Positions 17,291 to 29,373 of a stretch of DNA of 64,000 nucleotides are shown piece by piece (position 1 is the first letter of the stretch; each line of letters opens with the position of its first letter). The notes beneath the pieces were generated by a model that saw only the letters and a list, made by a program, of their open reading frames with translations, did not search any database and was not told the origin of the DNA. The translations under genes and the position numbers were made by a program. This stretch comes from Anaerolineales bacterium (GTDB taxonomy: Bacteria; Chloroflexota; Anaerolineae; Anaerolineales; UBA11579). Location of the stretch: the NCBI GenBank assembly GCA_026129255.1, contig JAHCIJ010000002.1, positions 698,234 through 762,233 of the forward strand, given 5' to 3'.

Positions 17291-17322
17291 TCTGGCTGGC
17301 TGGCATTTGCCAGCCAGCCAGA
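17291..17322. promoter_or_regulatory. 15-bp perfect hairpin in the IIC-IIA gap
   Basis: TCTGGCTGGCTGGCA-TT-TGCCAGCCAGCCAGA is a perfect inverted repeat with no T-run after it, upstream of the IIA gene. A smaller stem CCGTTAG/CTAACGG precedes it. Likely an mRNA processing or stability element that sets component ratios in the operon. Confidence 0.55.
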
Positions 17323-17348
17323 AAGAGTGGGGCGCAAGGACAAGCTGT

Positions 17349-17786
17349 ATGGACACGATCATTACTGAGAACCTGATCGCCCTGGATGTGGCTCTGCCTG
17401 ACAAAGCCGCGGTGATCGCCGAGATCGCCAGCCTGCTGCAGGCCAGCGCCCGCCTGAGCGACCGCGAGCAGTACATCAAAGATGTGTACGAGCGCGAGGT
17501 CATGGTGCCCACTGGCATCGGCGACCTCATCGCCATCCCGCACGCCCGCTCGCTGGGCGTAGCCAGCTCTGGCCTGGTGTATCTGCGCCTGGCCGCGCCG
17601 GTGGTATGGAACGAAGGCGAGCAGGCGCGCTACATCTTTGGCATTGCCGTGCCGGATGACAACCTGGACAACCTGCATCTTAAGATCCTGGCTAACGTGG
17701 CCAAGAAATTGCTTGATGATAAAATCAAGCAAGTCATCCAGGAATCACAATCGAAATCCCAGATCCTTGAGGCCTTGTTGGCCTGA
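17349..17786 (+). CDS. PTS fructose-family IIA component
   Basis: 145 residues of PTS IIA-2 (fructose/mannitol) type. The phospho-accepting His65 lies in LIAIPHARS, preceded by VMVPTGIGD. The C-terminal half IFGIAVPDDNLDNLHLKILANVAKKL is typical. It accepts phosphate from HPr and passes it to IIB Cys10. Start ATG at 17349; the stop overlaps the regulator gene start by one base. Confidence 0.9.
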   Translation: MDTIITENLIALDVALPDKAAVIAEIASLLQASARLSDREQYIKDVYEREVMVPTGIGDLIAIPHARSLGVASSGLVYLRLAAPVVWNEGEQARYIFGIAVPDDNLDNLHLKILANVAKKLLDDKIKQVIQESQSKSQILEALLA

Positions 17787-18556
17787 TGTCACTGTGGGGA
17801 CTTCGCTTTCCAGAACCTATTCACCCTGATATGCAAAATCAGAGCGCTAAAACCTCGCTACCCAAGTACCGCCAGATCGAAGAAGAGCTGCGCTATAAGA
17901 TCCTGTTTGGGCACTGGAAGCCTGGCCACCAGATCCTCACCGAGATGGAGCTGTGCGCGCAGTACAACGTCAGCCGCATCACCATCCGCAAGGCGATCAA
18001 TGAGCTGGAGAACGCCGGTTATCTGGTGCGCCAAAGCGGCAAGGGCACCTTCGTCACCGATTGGCAAGCCAATCTGGAGGAGCGCCCCAAGCTCAAGAGC
18101 TTTACCAATGAAATGCACGCCCTGGGTAAGAAGGCTGTCACCGTGGAGGTGGAGCTGGAAGTCACCCAGGCAGACAAGATCCTCTCGGGCATCCTCAGTG
18201 TGCCTGAGGGGCATCCCATCATCCAGCTCAAGCGCGTGCGCGCTGTGGAAGGTGGTGTGCTGATCGGCTACTCCATCAATACCTTCCCCTTCAAGCCGGA
18301 ATTCTCTACCGACCCGGCCGATTACAAAGAATCGTTCTACGAGTACCTGGGCAGGTTCGGCATCTTTTTCAACTCGGCGCTGGACTATCTGGAGGCCACG
18401 CTGCCACCGGCCGAAGTAGCCGAGAAGCTGCACATCGCCCCGTCTGAGCCGGTGCTCAAAAGTGTCAAGATCAGCCACAGTACCGACCGCTTGTTCTCGG
18501 AGTACAACTTGTGCTACTACGTGGGCAGCGAATACCGCTATTATGTGAAGTACTAA
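17786..18556 (+). CDS. GntR-family regulator with UTRA ligand domain
   Basis: 256 residues. The GntR winged helix (about 25-95) has YNVSRITIRKAINELENAGYLVRQSGKGTFV as its core region, and the UTRA effector domain occupies about 105-250 (IIQLKRVRAVEGG, FEYL-like end). It is MngR-like by class and probably represses this operon when the phosphorylated sugar is absent, binding the palindrome at 11211-11220. This is inferred from context. An internal ATG at 17831 is an alternative start that would remove 15 poorly conserved residues. Confidence 0.85.
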   Translation: MSLWGLRFPEPIHPDMQNQSAKTSLPKYRQIEEELRYKILFGHWKPGHQILTEMELCAQYNVSRITIRKAINELENAGYLVRQSGKGTFVTDWQANLEERPKLKSFTNEMHALGKKAVTVEVELEVTQADKILSGILSVPEGHPIIQLKRVRAVEGGVLIGYSINTFPFKPEFSTDPADYKESFYEYLGRFGIFFNSALDYLEATLPPAEVAEKLHIAPSEPVLKSVKISHSTDRLFSEYNLCYYVGSEYRYYVKY

Positions 18557-18614
18557 GTGATGGCTGCTGGTCAGGGGCCATCTGTCCCCAACATCGAATC
18601 TAGGAGATTTCAGC

Positions 18615-18878
18615 ATGAAATCTGTTGAACTTACTGTGACCAATGCGGTCGGCTTGCATGCGCGCCCGGCTACGTTGTTTGTCAAAGCGGCTCAGAAACA
18701 CGCCGCCGAGATCAGTGTGACCTACGGCGACAAGACCGTCAGTGCCAAGAGCCTGCTGGCCTTGCTCACCCTGGCCGCGGGGCAGGGCGCGGTCATCACC
18801 GTGTCTGCCGAGGGCGAGGGCGCCGAGGCGGCGCTCAGTGAGCTGCAGGCGCTGGTCGAGAGTGACTTCGGCGAATAG
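18615..18878 (+). CDS. ptsH: Phosphocarrier protein HPr
   Basis: 87 residues, full length. His15 in AVGLHARPATLF accepts phosphate from enzyme I. Ser46 (SAKSLLALL) is present, the residue phosphorylated by HPr kinase where that system exists. AGGAG precedes the ATG. It closes the PTS operon; no enzyme I (ptsI) gene is in the window, so phosphate must come from an EI encoded elsewhere. Confidence 0.92.
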   Translation: MKSVELTVTNAVGLHARPATLFVKAAQKHAAEISVTYGDKTVSAKSLLALLTLAAGQGAVITVSAEGEGAEAALSELQALVESDFGE

Positions 18879-18902
18879 TCCGTGCAAGCGCGTATAGGCC
18901 GC

Positions 18903-18948
18903 TTAAAAGCAATGCAGCTGTCCCCGGGGAGGGTGCAGCTGCATTGCT
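18903..18948 (-). terminator. Intrinsic terminator of rnpB
   Basis: A perfect 13-bp stem AGCAATGCAGCTG / CAGCTGCATTGCT is followed on the minus strand by TTTTAAGCG, starting 1-2 nt after the RNase P RNA 3' end. Confidence 0.85.
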
Positions 18949-18949
18949 T

Positions 18950-19306
18950 CCAGGCCGGTCTATAAGCCGCATTTTGTCCCGCCCGCATAACGGGCATGGA
19001 TGATCATCTATCTGTGCAGCCTACCCGAGGCTCAGACGCAGCGGGCCGCTGCTCACCTCTGTTTGGCCTTGCTCCTGGCGGGGGTTGCCTGGCCGCGGAC
19101 ATTACTGCCGCGCCGGTGAGCTCTTACCTCACCATTTCACCCTGGCCGCTTGCGCGGTGGTGTATTTCTGTGGCCCGATCCGGCAGGTTTCCCCGCCCCG
19201 GGATTTCCCCGGCGCCATGCCCTATGGAGTGCGGACTTTCCTCCAAGAGGCAGCCTCGCCCACGGAGTGGGCGTTGCTGCTCCCAGCGATCATCCGACCA
19301 GCCTGG
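18950..19306 (-). ncRNA. rnpB: RNase P RNA (bacterial class A)
   Basis: On the minus strand the RNA starts CCAGGCTGGTCGGATGATCG. It contains GAGGAAAGTCCGCACTCC (P4 5' half and CR-I region), GGGTGAAATGGTGAGGTAAG, and ends GGACAAAATGCGGCTTATAG with GACCGGCCTGG, which pairs with the 5' CCAGGCTGGTC as helix P1. Length about 357 nt. This is the catalytic RNA that matures tRNA 5' ends. Boundaries come from P1 pairing and may be off by a few bases. Confidence 0.93.
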
Positions 19307-19314
19307 AAGCGGGT

Positions 19315-19343
19315 ATCATACAGCACACAGCAGGGGGCGTCAA
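19315..19343 (-). promoter_or_regulatory. rnpB promoter
   Basis: Minus-strand TTGACG (19343-19338), 17-bp spacer, TATGAT (19320-19315), then 8 nt to the predicted RNA 5' end. Near consensus for the housekeeping sigma factor. Confidence 0.88.
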
Positions 19344-19380
19344 ACAACGGGTACTGGCCTCATTGTTTCCTTAGTTAACC

Positions 19381-19410
19381 TTGACAGCGCTAGACCGTTT
19401 GCTCTATAAT
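19381..19410 (+). promoter_or_regulatory. rpoB promoter
   Basis: Consensus TTGACA (19381-19386), 18-bp spacer, consensus TATAAT (19405-19410). Expected start near 19417, giving a leader of about 77 nt. Confidence 0.9.
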
Positions 19411-19422
19411 CACCTGTCGCAA

Positions 19423-19465
19423 ACTGGCCGCCCTTTGTGAAATTTGGAGCGGCTGGTCTTTTTTT
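19423..19465 (+). terminator. Attenuator-like terminator in the rpoB leader
   Basis: Stem ACTGGCCGC (19423-19431) / GCGGCTGGT (19449-19457) with two G-T pairs, then C and seven T (19459-19465). It lies wholly inside the leader, between the promoter and the AGGAGG of rpoB, so transcription of rpoB must read through it. Confidence 0.75.
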
Positions 19466-19493
19466 CGTTGTACACCTTTTTAGGAGGCGCTGA

Positions 19494-23422
<3,929 letters not shown>

Positions 23423-23426
<4 letters not shown>

Positions 23427-23451
23427 CGGCGAAAAAGAGCCCTGTTAAAAT
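23423..23451 (+). promoter_or_regulatory. Promoter of the str operon
   Basis: TTGACG (23423-23428) overlaps the rpoB stop codon, followed by a 17-bp spacer and TAAAAT (23446-23451). It would start an mRNA with a leader of about 440 nt before rpsL. Confidence 0.72.
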
Positions 23452-23457
23452 CGGCCC

Positions 23458-23900
23458 TCGCGCATGACTGACCGTGGGCCTTGCGCTGGCTTTTGCCGCC
23501 TGCATGGGGCAGCGGCGCAGTTGGGCTCAAAATTGAATACCGCAACACATGCGGAGAAGCGCCAAGTAGTAAAAAACGAGGCCATCATGCAAATCGGTGG
23601 CCTCGTACTCTGTGAGCGGGCAGCCTGGCAGCAAAACGCTGGCTGGCAGCCAGCTCACAAAGCAAGGCGATGTTGTTTGCCAAGGAACGGGCGAACCATC
23701 GCCGGGGTTGGCCTGGCGGATCGTAGCAGTCTGCCAGGTTGACACCTAAAACGGAATACTTTGCTGGGCAGCGGCCCCGCAGATACGCGGCGAGTGTGAG
23801 AGCTTGCTGTGCTGGAATAAAGGAACATGCGGCGGAGAAACACCGCCGCGGCAGAAGCAAAAGGATGCTTCTGCGGATAGTAACGAAACGGAGAAAGATA
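23458..23900 (+). promoter_or_regulatory. Long structured leader of the str operon
   Basis: No convincing ORF. Stems include CCGCA/TGCGG (23540-23554), ACGAGGCCA/TGGCCTCGT (23576-23606), TGTGAGC/GCTCACA (23611-23659) enclosing GCTGGCT/AGCCAGC, GCGGCGG/CCGCCGC (23829-23849) and GCAGAAGCA/TGCTTCTGC (23851-23874). The last two stack just above the rpsL Shine-Dalgarno (GGAG, 23890-23893). None is followed by a T-run. A regulatory RNA, perhaps bound by a ribosomal protein, is inferred; I do not recognise a known leader family. Confidence 0.5.
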
Positions 23901-24323
23901 GTGCCGACAATCAATCAGTTAGTTCGCAAGGGCCGCAAGACCAAGCGCGGCAAGACCAAGGCGCCTGCGCTGCAATACGTGCTGAACACGTACAAGCAGC
24001 GCCGTATCCGCCAGGCTAAGGGCGCGCCCCAGAAGCGTGGTGTGTGCACCGTCGTGCGCACCATGACCCCCAAGAAACCGAACTCGGCCTTGCGCAAGAT
24101 CGCCCGTGTGCGTCTGAGCAATGGTATGGAAGTGACCGCCTACATCCCGGGTGAGGGCCACACGCTGCAGGAGCACTCCGTAGTGCTGGTGCGTGGCGGC
24201 CGTGTGAAGGACCTGCCGGGTGTGCGCTATCACATCGTGCGCGGCACGCTGGATACCACCGGTGTGAATGACCGCAAGCAAGCCCGTTCAAAATATGGCA
24301 GCAAGCGGCCCAAGGCCGCCTAA
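23901..24323 (+). CDS. rpsL: 30S ribosomal protein S12
   Basis: 140 residues from a GTG start with GGAG 7 nt upstream. It has the decoding-centre motif [11 protein letters not shown] and the C-terminal [13 protein letters not shown]. Between KAPALQ and PQKRGVC it carries about 16 extra residues ([16 protein letters not shown]) compared with the 124-residue E. coli form; similar extensions are known in several phyla. The lysines and prolines whose mutation gives streptomycin resistance look wild type. First gene of the str operon. Confidence 0.96.
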   Translation: MPTINQLVRKGRKTKRGKTKAPALQYVLNTYKQRRIRQAKGAPQKRGVCTVVRTMTPKKPNSALRKIARVRLSNGMEVTAYIPGEGHTLQEHSVVLVRGGRVKDLPGVRYHIVRGTLDTTGVNDRKQARSKYGSKRPKAA

Positions 24324-24370
24324 GCAGCTCACCTTGGTGAGCTTGCCGCAGTTAATGGAGATGTAAGTAC

Positions 24371-24841
24371 ATGGCACGACGCAGACGCCCAGACAAACGA
24401 GTCAGCACCCCCGATGTGCGCTACAAGAGCACCGAGGTGCAGGCTTTTATTAATCGCATGATGCTGGATGGCAAGAAGAGCACCGCCACCCGCCTCATCT
24501 ACGATGCCTTCGACCTGATCGAGGCCAAGACCAAGCAGAACCCGCTGGAAGTCTTCCAGACCGCGTTGAAGAACGTTGGCCCCAGCATGGAAGTGCGCCC
24601 CCGCCGTGTGGGTGGTGCCACCTACCAGGTGCCGATGGAAGTGAGCAGCTCGCGCGCCTTCGCGCTGGCCGCCCGCTGGATCGTAGCCTCAGCCCGCGCC
24701 CGCGGCGGCAAATCCTTTGCCGAGAAGCTGGCCGGTGAGTTGAGCGAAGCCGCGCAGGGGCAGGGGGCCTCGGTGCGCAAGAAAGAAGAAACCCACAAGA
24801 TGGCAGAGGCCAACCGCGCCTTCTCCCATTACCGTGTTTAG
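24371..24841 (+). CDS. rpsG: 30S ribosomal protein S7
   Basis: 156 residues, normal length, beginning MARRRRPDKRVSTPDVRYKS and containing the 16S rRNA-binding helix region NRMMLDGKKSTA, with VRPRRVGGATYQVPMEVS. S7 nucleates assembly of the 30S head and in E. coli represses the str operon. Lies between rpsL and fusA in the standard order, 19 nt before fusA. Confidence 0.97.
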   Translation: MARRRRPDKRVSTPDVRYKSTEVQAFINRMMLDGKKSTATRLIYDAFDLIEAKTKQNPLEVFQTALKNVGPSMEVRPRRVGGATYQVPMEVSSSRAFALAARWIVASARARGGKSFAEKLAGELSEAAQGQGASVRKKEETHKMAEANRAFSHYRV

Positions 24842-24860
24842 TTGGAGCTTTTAGACCAGA

Positions 24861-26930
24861 ATGGCTAATTACCCACTTGAGAAGTTTAGAAACATAGGCA
24901 TTATTGCCCACATTGACGCCGGGAAGACGACCACTACCGAGCGTATCTTGTTCTACACCGGCAAGACCCACCGCCTGGGTGATGTAGACGAGGGCAACAC
25001 CGTTACCGACTGGATGGAACAAGAGCGCGAGCGCGGCATCACGATTGTGTCTGCCGCCGTGACCGCCGAGTGGAAAGGCCATCTGATCAACGTTATTGAC
25101 ACCCCGGGCCACATTGACTTCACCGCCGAAGTGCAGCGCTCCCTGCGCGTGCTTGACGGCGGTATCGTGGTCTTTGACGCCGTGATGGGTGTGGAGCCGC
25201 AGTCTGAAACCGTGTGGCGCCAGGCTGACCGCTACGAAGTGCCGCGCATCTGCTTCATCAATAAGATGGACCGCATCGGCGCCTCCTTCGAGCGCAGTGT
25301 CGAGAGCATCCGCACCCGTTTGGGCGCCAACCCGATCCCGATGCAGTTGCCGATCGGCGCCGAATCCAGCTTCCAGGGCGTGGTTGACCTGCTGACGATG
25401 CGCTCCATCGTCTGGTCAGACGACGGCAGCAAGCCCGTAGAGGGCGATGTGCCGGCTGACCTGGCCGCTACCGCCGCCCAAATGCGCGAGCAGATGGTGG
25501 AAGCCATCGCCGAAACCGACGACGAGCTGACCGTCAAGTACCTCGACGGGCAGGAGATCTCCGTCGATGAGCTCAAGGCGGCCCTGCGCCGCGCTGTGAT
25601 CGCTGGCAAGGCCAATGCTGTGTTCTGCGGCTCCTCGCTCAAGAACCGCGGCGTGCAAGCCGTGCTGGATGCTGTTGTAGATTATCTGCCTTCCCCGTTG
25701 GATATCCCCGCGGTGAAGGGTATTGACCCCAAGACTGAAGAAACTGTAGAGCGCCACCCCAAGAATGATGAGCCAGCCGCTGCGCTGGTCTTCAAGATCG
25801 TGGCTGATCCGTATGTGGGTCGCCTGGCCTACTTCCGTGTGTACTCCGGCAAGGTCGAGAAGGGCGGCTCCATCTACAACCCGGTCAAGCGCCAGCGCGA
25901 ACGCGTGGGCCGCTTGATCCGTATGTATGCTGACCGCCGTGAGGAGATCGATGTGGTGGAAGCCGGCGACATTGGCGCCGTGCTGGGCCTCAAGAACTCC
26001 ATCACGGGTGACACCCTGTGTGATGAGAACAAGCAGATCGTGCTGGAAGCCATCAGCTTCCCCGAGCCGGTGATCTCGATCGCAGTGGAGCCCAAGACCG
26101 CGGTGGACCAGGACAAGATGGCTGAAGCCTTGCATCGCCTGGCCGAAGAAGACCCCACCTTCCGCGTCAAGTCTGACCCGGAGACGGCCCAAACCGTCAT
26201 CTCTGGCATGGGCGAGCTCCACCTGGAGATCCTGGTGGACCGCATGATGCGTGAGTATGGCGTGCAGGCCAACGTCGGCCGCCCGCGCGTGGCCTACCGC
26301 GAGACCATCACGCGCGAAGTCAAGAAGGCCGAAATGCGCTACGCCAAGCAGTCCGGTGGTCGTGGTCAGTACGGTCACGTCGTCTTCGAGATGGTTCCCG
26401 ATGAGCCCGGCAAGGGCGTAAGCTTCGAGAACAAGATCGTCGGTGGCGCTATTCCTAAGGAATACATTCCCGCCGTGCAAAAGGGCGTGATGGAAGCCTC
26501 CGAGTCGGGCACCGTAGGTGGCTACCCGGTGGTTGACGTCAAGGTCACCCTGTACGACGGTTCGTTCCACGAAGTCGACTCCAATGAAATGGCGTTCAAG
26601 ATGGCTGCCTCCATGGCTTTCAAAGAAGGTATGCGCATCGGTAAGGCCGTGCTCATGGAGCCGATCATGAAAGTGGAAGTGACCGTGCCCGAAGAGTTCC
26701 TGGGTGACATCGTGGGCCAGCTCAGCGCTCGCCGCGGTGAGATCCAGGGTATGGACCATCGCCCCGGTGGGGTGCAGGCCATCCGTGCCATGATGCCGCT
26801 CTCGGAAATGTTCGGTTACGCCACGGAGTTGCGCTCGGCCACCAAGGGCCGTGGCGCCTTCACCATGGAATTCGATCACTACACGCAGGTCTCGGAGAAG
26901 CTGGCCGAAGAGCTGATCAAAGCCAACTAG
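24861..26930 (+). CDS. fusA: Elongation factor G
   Basis: 689 residues, the usual EF-G length. G1 [13 protein letters not shown]3 DTPGHIDFT and G4 NKMDR are intact. Domain IV contains [15 protein letters not shown], the loop that reaches the decoding site, and domain V ends normally. EF-G drives tRNA-mRNA translocation using GTP. Third gene of the str operon, 34 nt before tuf. Confidence 0.98.
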   Translation: MANYPLEKFRNIGIIAHIDAGKTTTTERILFYTGKTHRLGDVDEGNTVTDWMEQERERGITIVSAAVTAEWKGHLINVIDTPGHIDFTAEVQRSLRVLDGGIVVFDAVMGVEPQSETVWRQADRYEVPRICFINKMDRIGASFERSVESIRTRLGANPIPMQLPIGAESSFQGVVDLLTMRSIVWSDDGSKPVEGDVPADLAATAAQMREQMVEAIAETDDELTVKYLDGQEISVDELKAALRRAVIAGKANAVFCGSSLKNRGVQAVLDAVVDYLPSPLDIPAVKGIDPKTEETVERHPKNDEPAAALVFKIVADPYVGRLAYFRVYSGKVEKGGSIYNPVKRQRERVGRLIRMYADRREEIDVVEAGDIGAVLGLKNSITGDTLCDENKQIVLEAISFPEPVISIAVEPKTAVDQDKMAEALHRLAEEDPTFRVKSDPETAQTVISGMGELHLEILVDRMMREYGVQANVGRPRVAYRETITREVKKAEMRYAKQSGGRGQYGHVVFEMVPDEPGKGVSFENKIVGGAIPKEYIPAVQKGVMEASESGTVGGYPVVDVKVTLYDGSFHEVDSNEMAFKMAASMAFKEGMRIGKAVLMEPIMKVEVTVPEEFLGDIVGQLSARRGEIQGMDHRPGGVQAIRAMMPLSEMFGYATELRSATKGRGAFTMEFDHYTQVSEKLAEELIKAN

Positions 26931-26964
26931 AACTTATACAGAAAGAATTTAAGGAGACACAAGC

Positions 26965-28167
26965 ATGGCGAAGTCAAAGTTTGATCGCAACAAGCCCCAC
27001 CTGAACGTGGGCACGATGGGACACATCGACCACGGCAAAACGACCCTGACGGCGGCGATCACCAAAGTAGCCGCCCTGATGGGCAAAGGTGAATTCCGCG
27101 GCTATGACCAGATTGACAACGCGCCCGAAGAAAAGGCGCGCGGTATCACCATCAGCATCACGCACGTGGAGTACGAGACCGAAAAGCGTCACTATGCCCA
27201 CGTCGACATGCCGGGTCACCGTGACTACATCAAGAACATGATCACCGGTGCCGCCCAGGTGGATGGCGCCATCCTGGTCGTCGCTGCCCCGGATGGCCCC
27301 ATGCCCCAGACGCGTGAGCACGTCCTGCTCGCCCGCCAGGTAGAAGTGCCCAGCATCGTCATCTTCCTGAACAAGGTAGACATGATGGACGATCCCGAGC
27401 TGCTGGAGCTGGTCGAGCTGGAGCTGCGCGAGCTGCTCAGCAGCTACGACTTCCCGGGTAGCGAAACCCCCATCGTACGCGGCTCGGCCCTGAAGGCTCT
27501 GGAGAGCACCTCCACCGACCCCAACGCCGAAGAGTATGCTCCCATCCGTGAGCTGCTGCGCGTCATTGACGAATACATCCCCGAGCCCACGCGTGAGACC
27601 GACAAGCCGTTCATGATGTCTGTAGAAGACGTCTTCTCCATCAAGGGCCGTGGCACCGTAGTCACTGGTCGTATCGACCGTGGTGTCGTCAAACTGAACG
27701 ACAACGTAGACATCGTCGGCCTGCGCGAGCAGCCCGGCAGCACTGTGGTCACCGGTATCGAAATGTTCCACAAGCAGCTGGACGAAGGCATGGCAGGCGA
27801 CAACGCCGGCCTGCTGCTGCGTGGTGTCGACCGTGACGGCGTCGAGCGCGGCATGGTATTGGCCAAGCCAGGCAGCATCAAGCCGCACACCAAGTTCATG
27901 AGCGAAGTGTATGTACTGAAGAAGGAAGAGGGCGGTCGTCACAAAGCCTTCTTCACGGGCTACAAGCCGCAGTTCTACATCCGCACCCTGGACGTCACGG
28001 GTGAAGTGACCCTGCCGGATGGTGTGGAGATGGTCATGCCGGGCGACAACGTCAACCTGCAGGTGCAGTTGCAGACCCCGGTGGCATTGGAGCAAGGCTC
28101 CAAGTTCGCCATTCGTGAAGGCGGCCTCACCGTGGGTGCAGGCGTCATCACCCAGATCTTGGAATAA
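26965..28167 (+). CDS. tuf: Elongation factor Tu
   Basis: 400 residues. G1 [10 protein letters not shown], switch [12 protein letters not shown]3 DMPGHRDYI and G4 NKVDM are all present, and domains 2 and 3 are complete through GVITQILE. It delivers aminoacyl-tRNA to the ribosome. AAGGAG precedes the ATG. It is followed after 5 nt by rpsJ, so rpsJ belongs to the str transcript here rather than heading the S10 block. Confidence 0.98.
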   Translation: MAKSKFDRNKPHLNVGTMGHIDHGKTTLTAAITKVAALMGKGEFRGYDQIDNAPEEKARGITISITHVEYETEKRHYAHVDMPGHRDYIKNMITGAAQVDGAILVVAAPDGPMPQTREHVLLARQVEVPSIVIFLNKVDMMDDPELLELVELELRELLSSYDFPGSETPIVRGSALKALESTSTDPNAEEYAPIRELLRVIDEYIPEPTRETDKPFMMSVEDVFSIKGRGTVVTGRIDRGVVKLNDNVDIVGLREQPGSTVVTGIEMFHKQLDEGMAGDNAGLLLRGVDRDGVERGMVLAKPGSIKPHTKFMSEVYVLKKEEGGRHKAFFTGYKPQFYIRTLDVTGEVTLPDGVEMVMPGDNVNLQVQLQTPVALEQGSKFAIREGGLTVGAGVITQILE

Positions 28168-28172
28168 GGAAT

Positions 28173-28487
28173 ATGGCGACTACCAAGCAGAAAATTCGTA
28201 TCCGTCTCAAGGCCTACGATCACCGTGTGATCGATCAGTCCGCCAAGCGCATCGTCGAGACGGCGGAGCGCACGGGCGCCCGCGTGGTTGGCCCGGTACC
28301 CCTGCCGACCAAGCGCGAGCTGTTCACTGTGCGTCGCTCCCCGTTCATCGATAAGGACTCGCACGAGCACTTTGAGATCCGCACGCACAACCGCATCATC
28401 GATGTGATGGAGCCCGACTCCAAGACCATCGATATGCTCATGCGCCTCAACCTGCCGGCTGGCGTGGACATTGAGATCAAGATCTAG
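28173..28487 (+). CDS. rpsJ: 30S ribosomal protein S10
   Basis: 104 residues starting [21 protein letters not shown]. Contains the exposed loop [15 protein letters not shown] and ends [11 protein letters not shown], all typical. S10 binds in the 30S head and, as NusE, is a partner of NusB in antitermination. It is tightly linked to tuf (5 nt) and separated from rplC by a 239-nt leader with its own promoter. Confidence 0.97.
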   Translation: MATTKQKIRIRLKAYDHRVIDQSAKRIVETAERTGARVVGPVPLPTKRELFTVRRSPFIDKDSHEHFEIRTHNRIIDVMEPDSKTIDMLMRLNLPAGVDIEIKI

Positions 28488-28503
28488 AGCAAGTAAAACC
28501 TTC

Positions 28504-28726
28504 TAGACGTATCGGGTTTTGTTTGGTATACTTTCAGGCTGTGTGTAATGGCCTGCCCGCTGCAAAGCGGGCAGGCATAAGTTTTGAGTAGGGGCAGCGT
28601 AAGAGCTGCCAGCCGGGGTGGCCCAAAGCGCCGCCCACGAGCCGGCAACTGACTACGCTGTTGCGGGATGATGCGGTCTAGCCCAGACTGACAGTCCCAG
28701 ACAAATTTTGTAGGAGACAAACTGAG
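28504..28726 (+). promoter_or_regulatory. Promoter and structured leader before rplC (S10 block)
   Basis: TAGACG (28504-28509), 17-bp spacer, TATACT (28527-28532). The leader begins with a strong hairpin GCCTGCCCGCT-GCAA-AGCGGGCAGGC (28551-28576, GNRA-type tetraloop), followed by GCAGC/GCTGC (28594-28609) and GC-rich pairing around 28612-28647. No T-run follows the first hairpin. It resembles a ribosomal-protein autoregulatory leader in kind; no known class was recognised. Confidence 0.6.
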
Positions 28727-29356
28727 ATGTTTAAAGGGCTTATTGGCAAGAAAATCGGTATGACCCAGATTTTCGATGAGCAAGGCCGTGCTGTGCCTGT
28801 TACGCTCCTCGAAGCTGGGCCTTGCTTTGTCACCCAGATCCGCCGCCCGGATGTTGAGGGCTACAGCGCGGTGCAGTTGGGTTTTGGCGAAACCAAGGCC
28901 AAGCACCTGAGTGGTGGCCAGTTGGGCCATCTTAACCGCGTCAAGGCTCCCACCTTGCGCTATCTGCGTGAATTCCGCACCAAACAGCAGGAATTAAAAG
29001 AAGGCGACACCGTCACGGTGGAGAGCTTTGCTATTGGCGACACTGTGGACGTGATCAGTGTCAGCAAGGGTAAGGGCTTTGCCGGCGCAATGAAGCGCCA
29101 CGGTTTCGGTGGTGGCCCGGGCTCGCACGGTCAGTCTGACCGCCAGCGTGCTGTGGGTTCCATCGGCTCGGGCACCAGCCCTGGCCGTGTGTGGAAAGGC
29201 AAGAAGCTGCCCGGCCACATGGGCGTGCGCCAGGTAACGACCCTCAACCTCAAGGTTGCCTTCGTGGACACCGAGAAGAACCTGATCGGCCTGCATGGCG
29301 CCGTCTCCGGCGGCAAGGGCACGATCGTGACCATTCGTGAGGCGCGCAAGGCGTAA
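28727..29356 (+). CDS. rplC: 50S ribosomal protein L3
   Basis: 209 residues, starting MFKGLIGKKIGMTQIFDEQG. It has the long internal loop KRHGFGGGPGSHGQSDRQR reaching the peptidyl transferase centre, then GHMGVRQVT. An early-assembly 23S rRNA binder. TAGGAG precedes the ATG. First gene of the S10 block here because rpsJ lies upstream with tuf. Confidence 0.97.
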   Translation: MFKGLIGKKIGMTQIFDEQGRAVPVTLLEAGPCFVTQIRRPDVEGYSAVQLGFGETKAKHLSGGQLGHLNRVKAPTLRYLREFRTKQQELKEGDTVTVESFAIGDTVDVISVSKGKGFAGAMKRHGFGGGPGSHGQSDRQRAVGSIGSGTSPGRVWKGKKLPGHMGVRQVTTLNLKVAFVDTEKNLIGLHGAVSGGKGTIVTIREARKA

Positions 29357-29373
29357 GCCTGCGAGATATTCTG

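Noticed and set aside
23464..23742. 92-codon ORF in the str leader
   Set aside because: No recognised motif, no good ribosome-binding site, and it overlaps several RNA stems.
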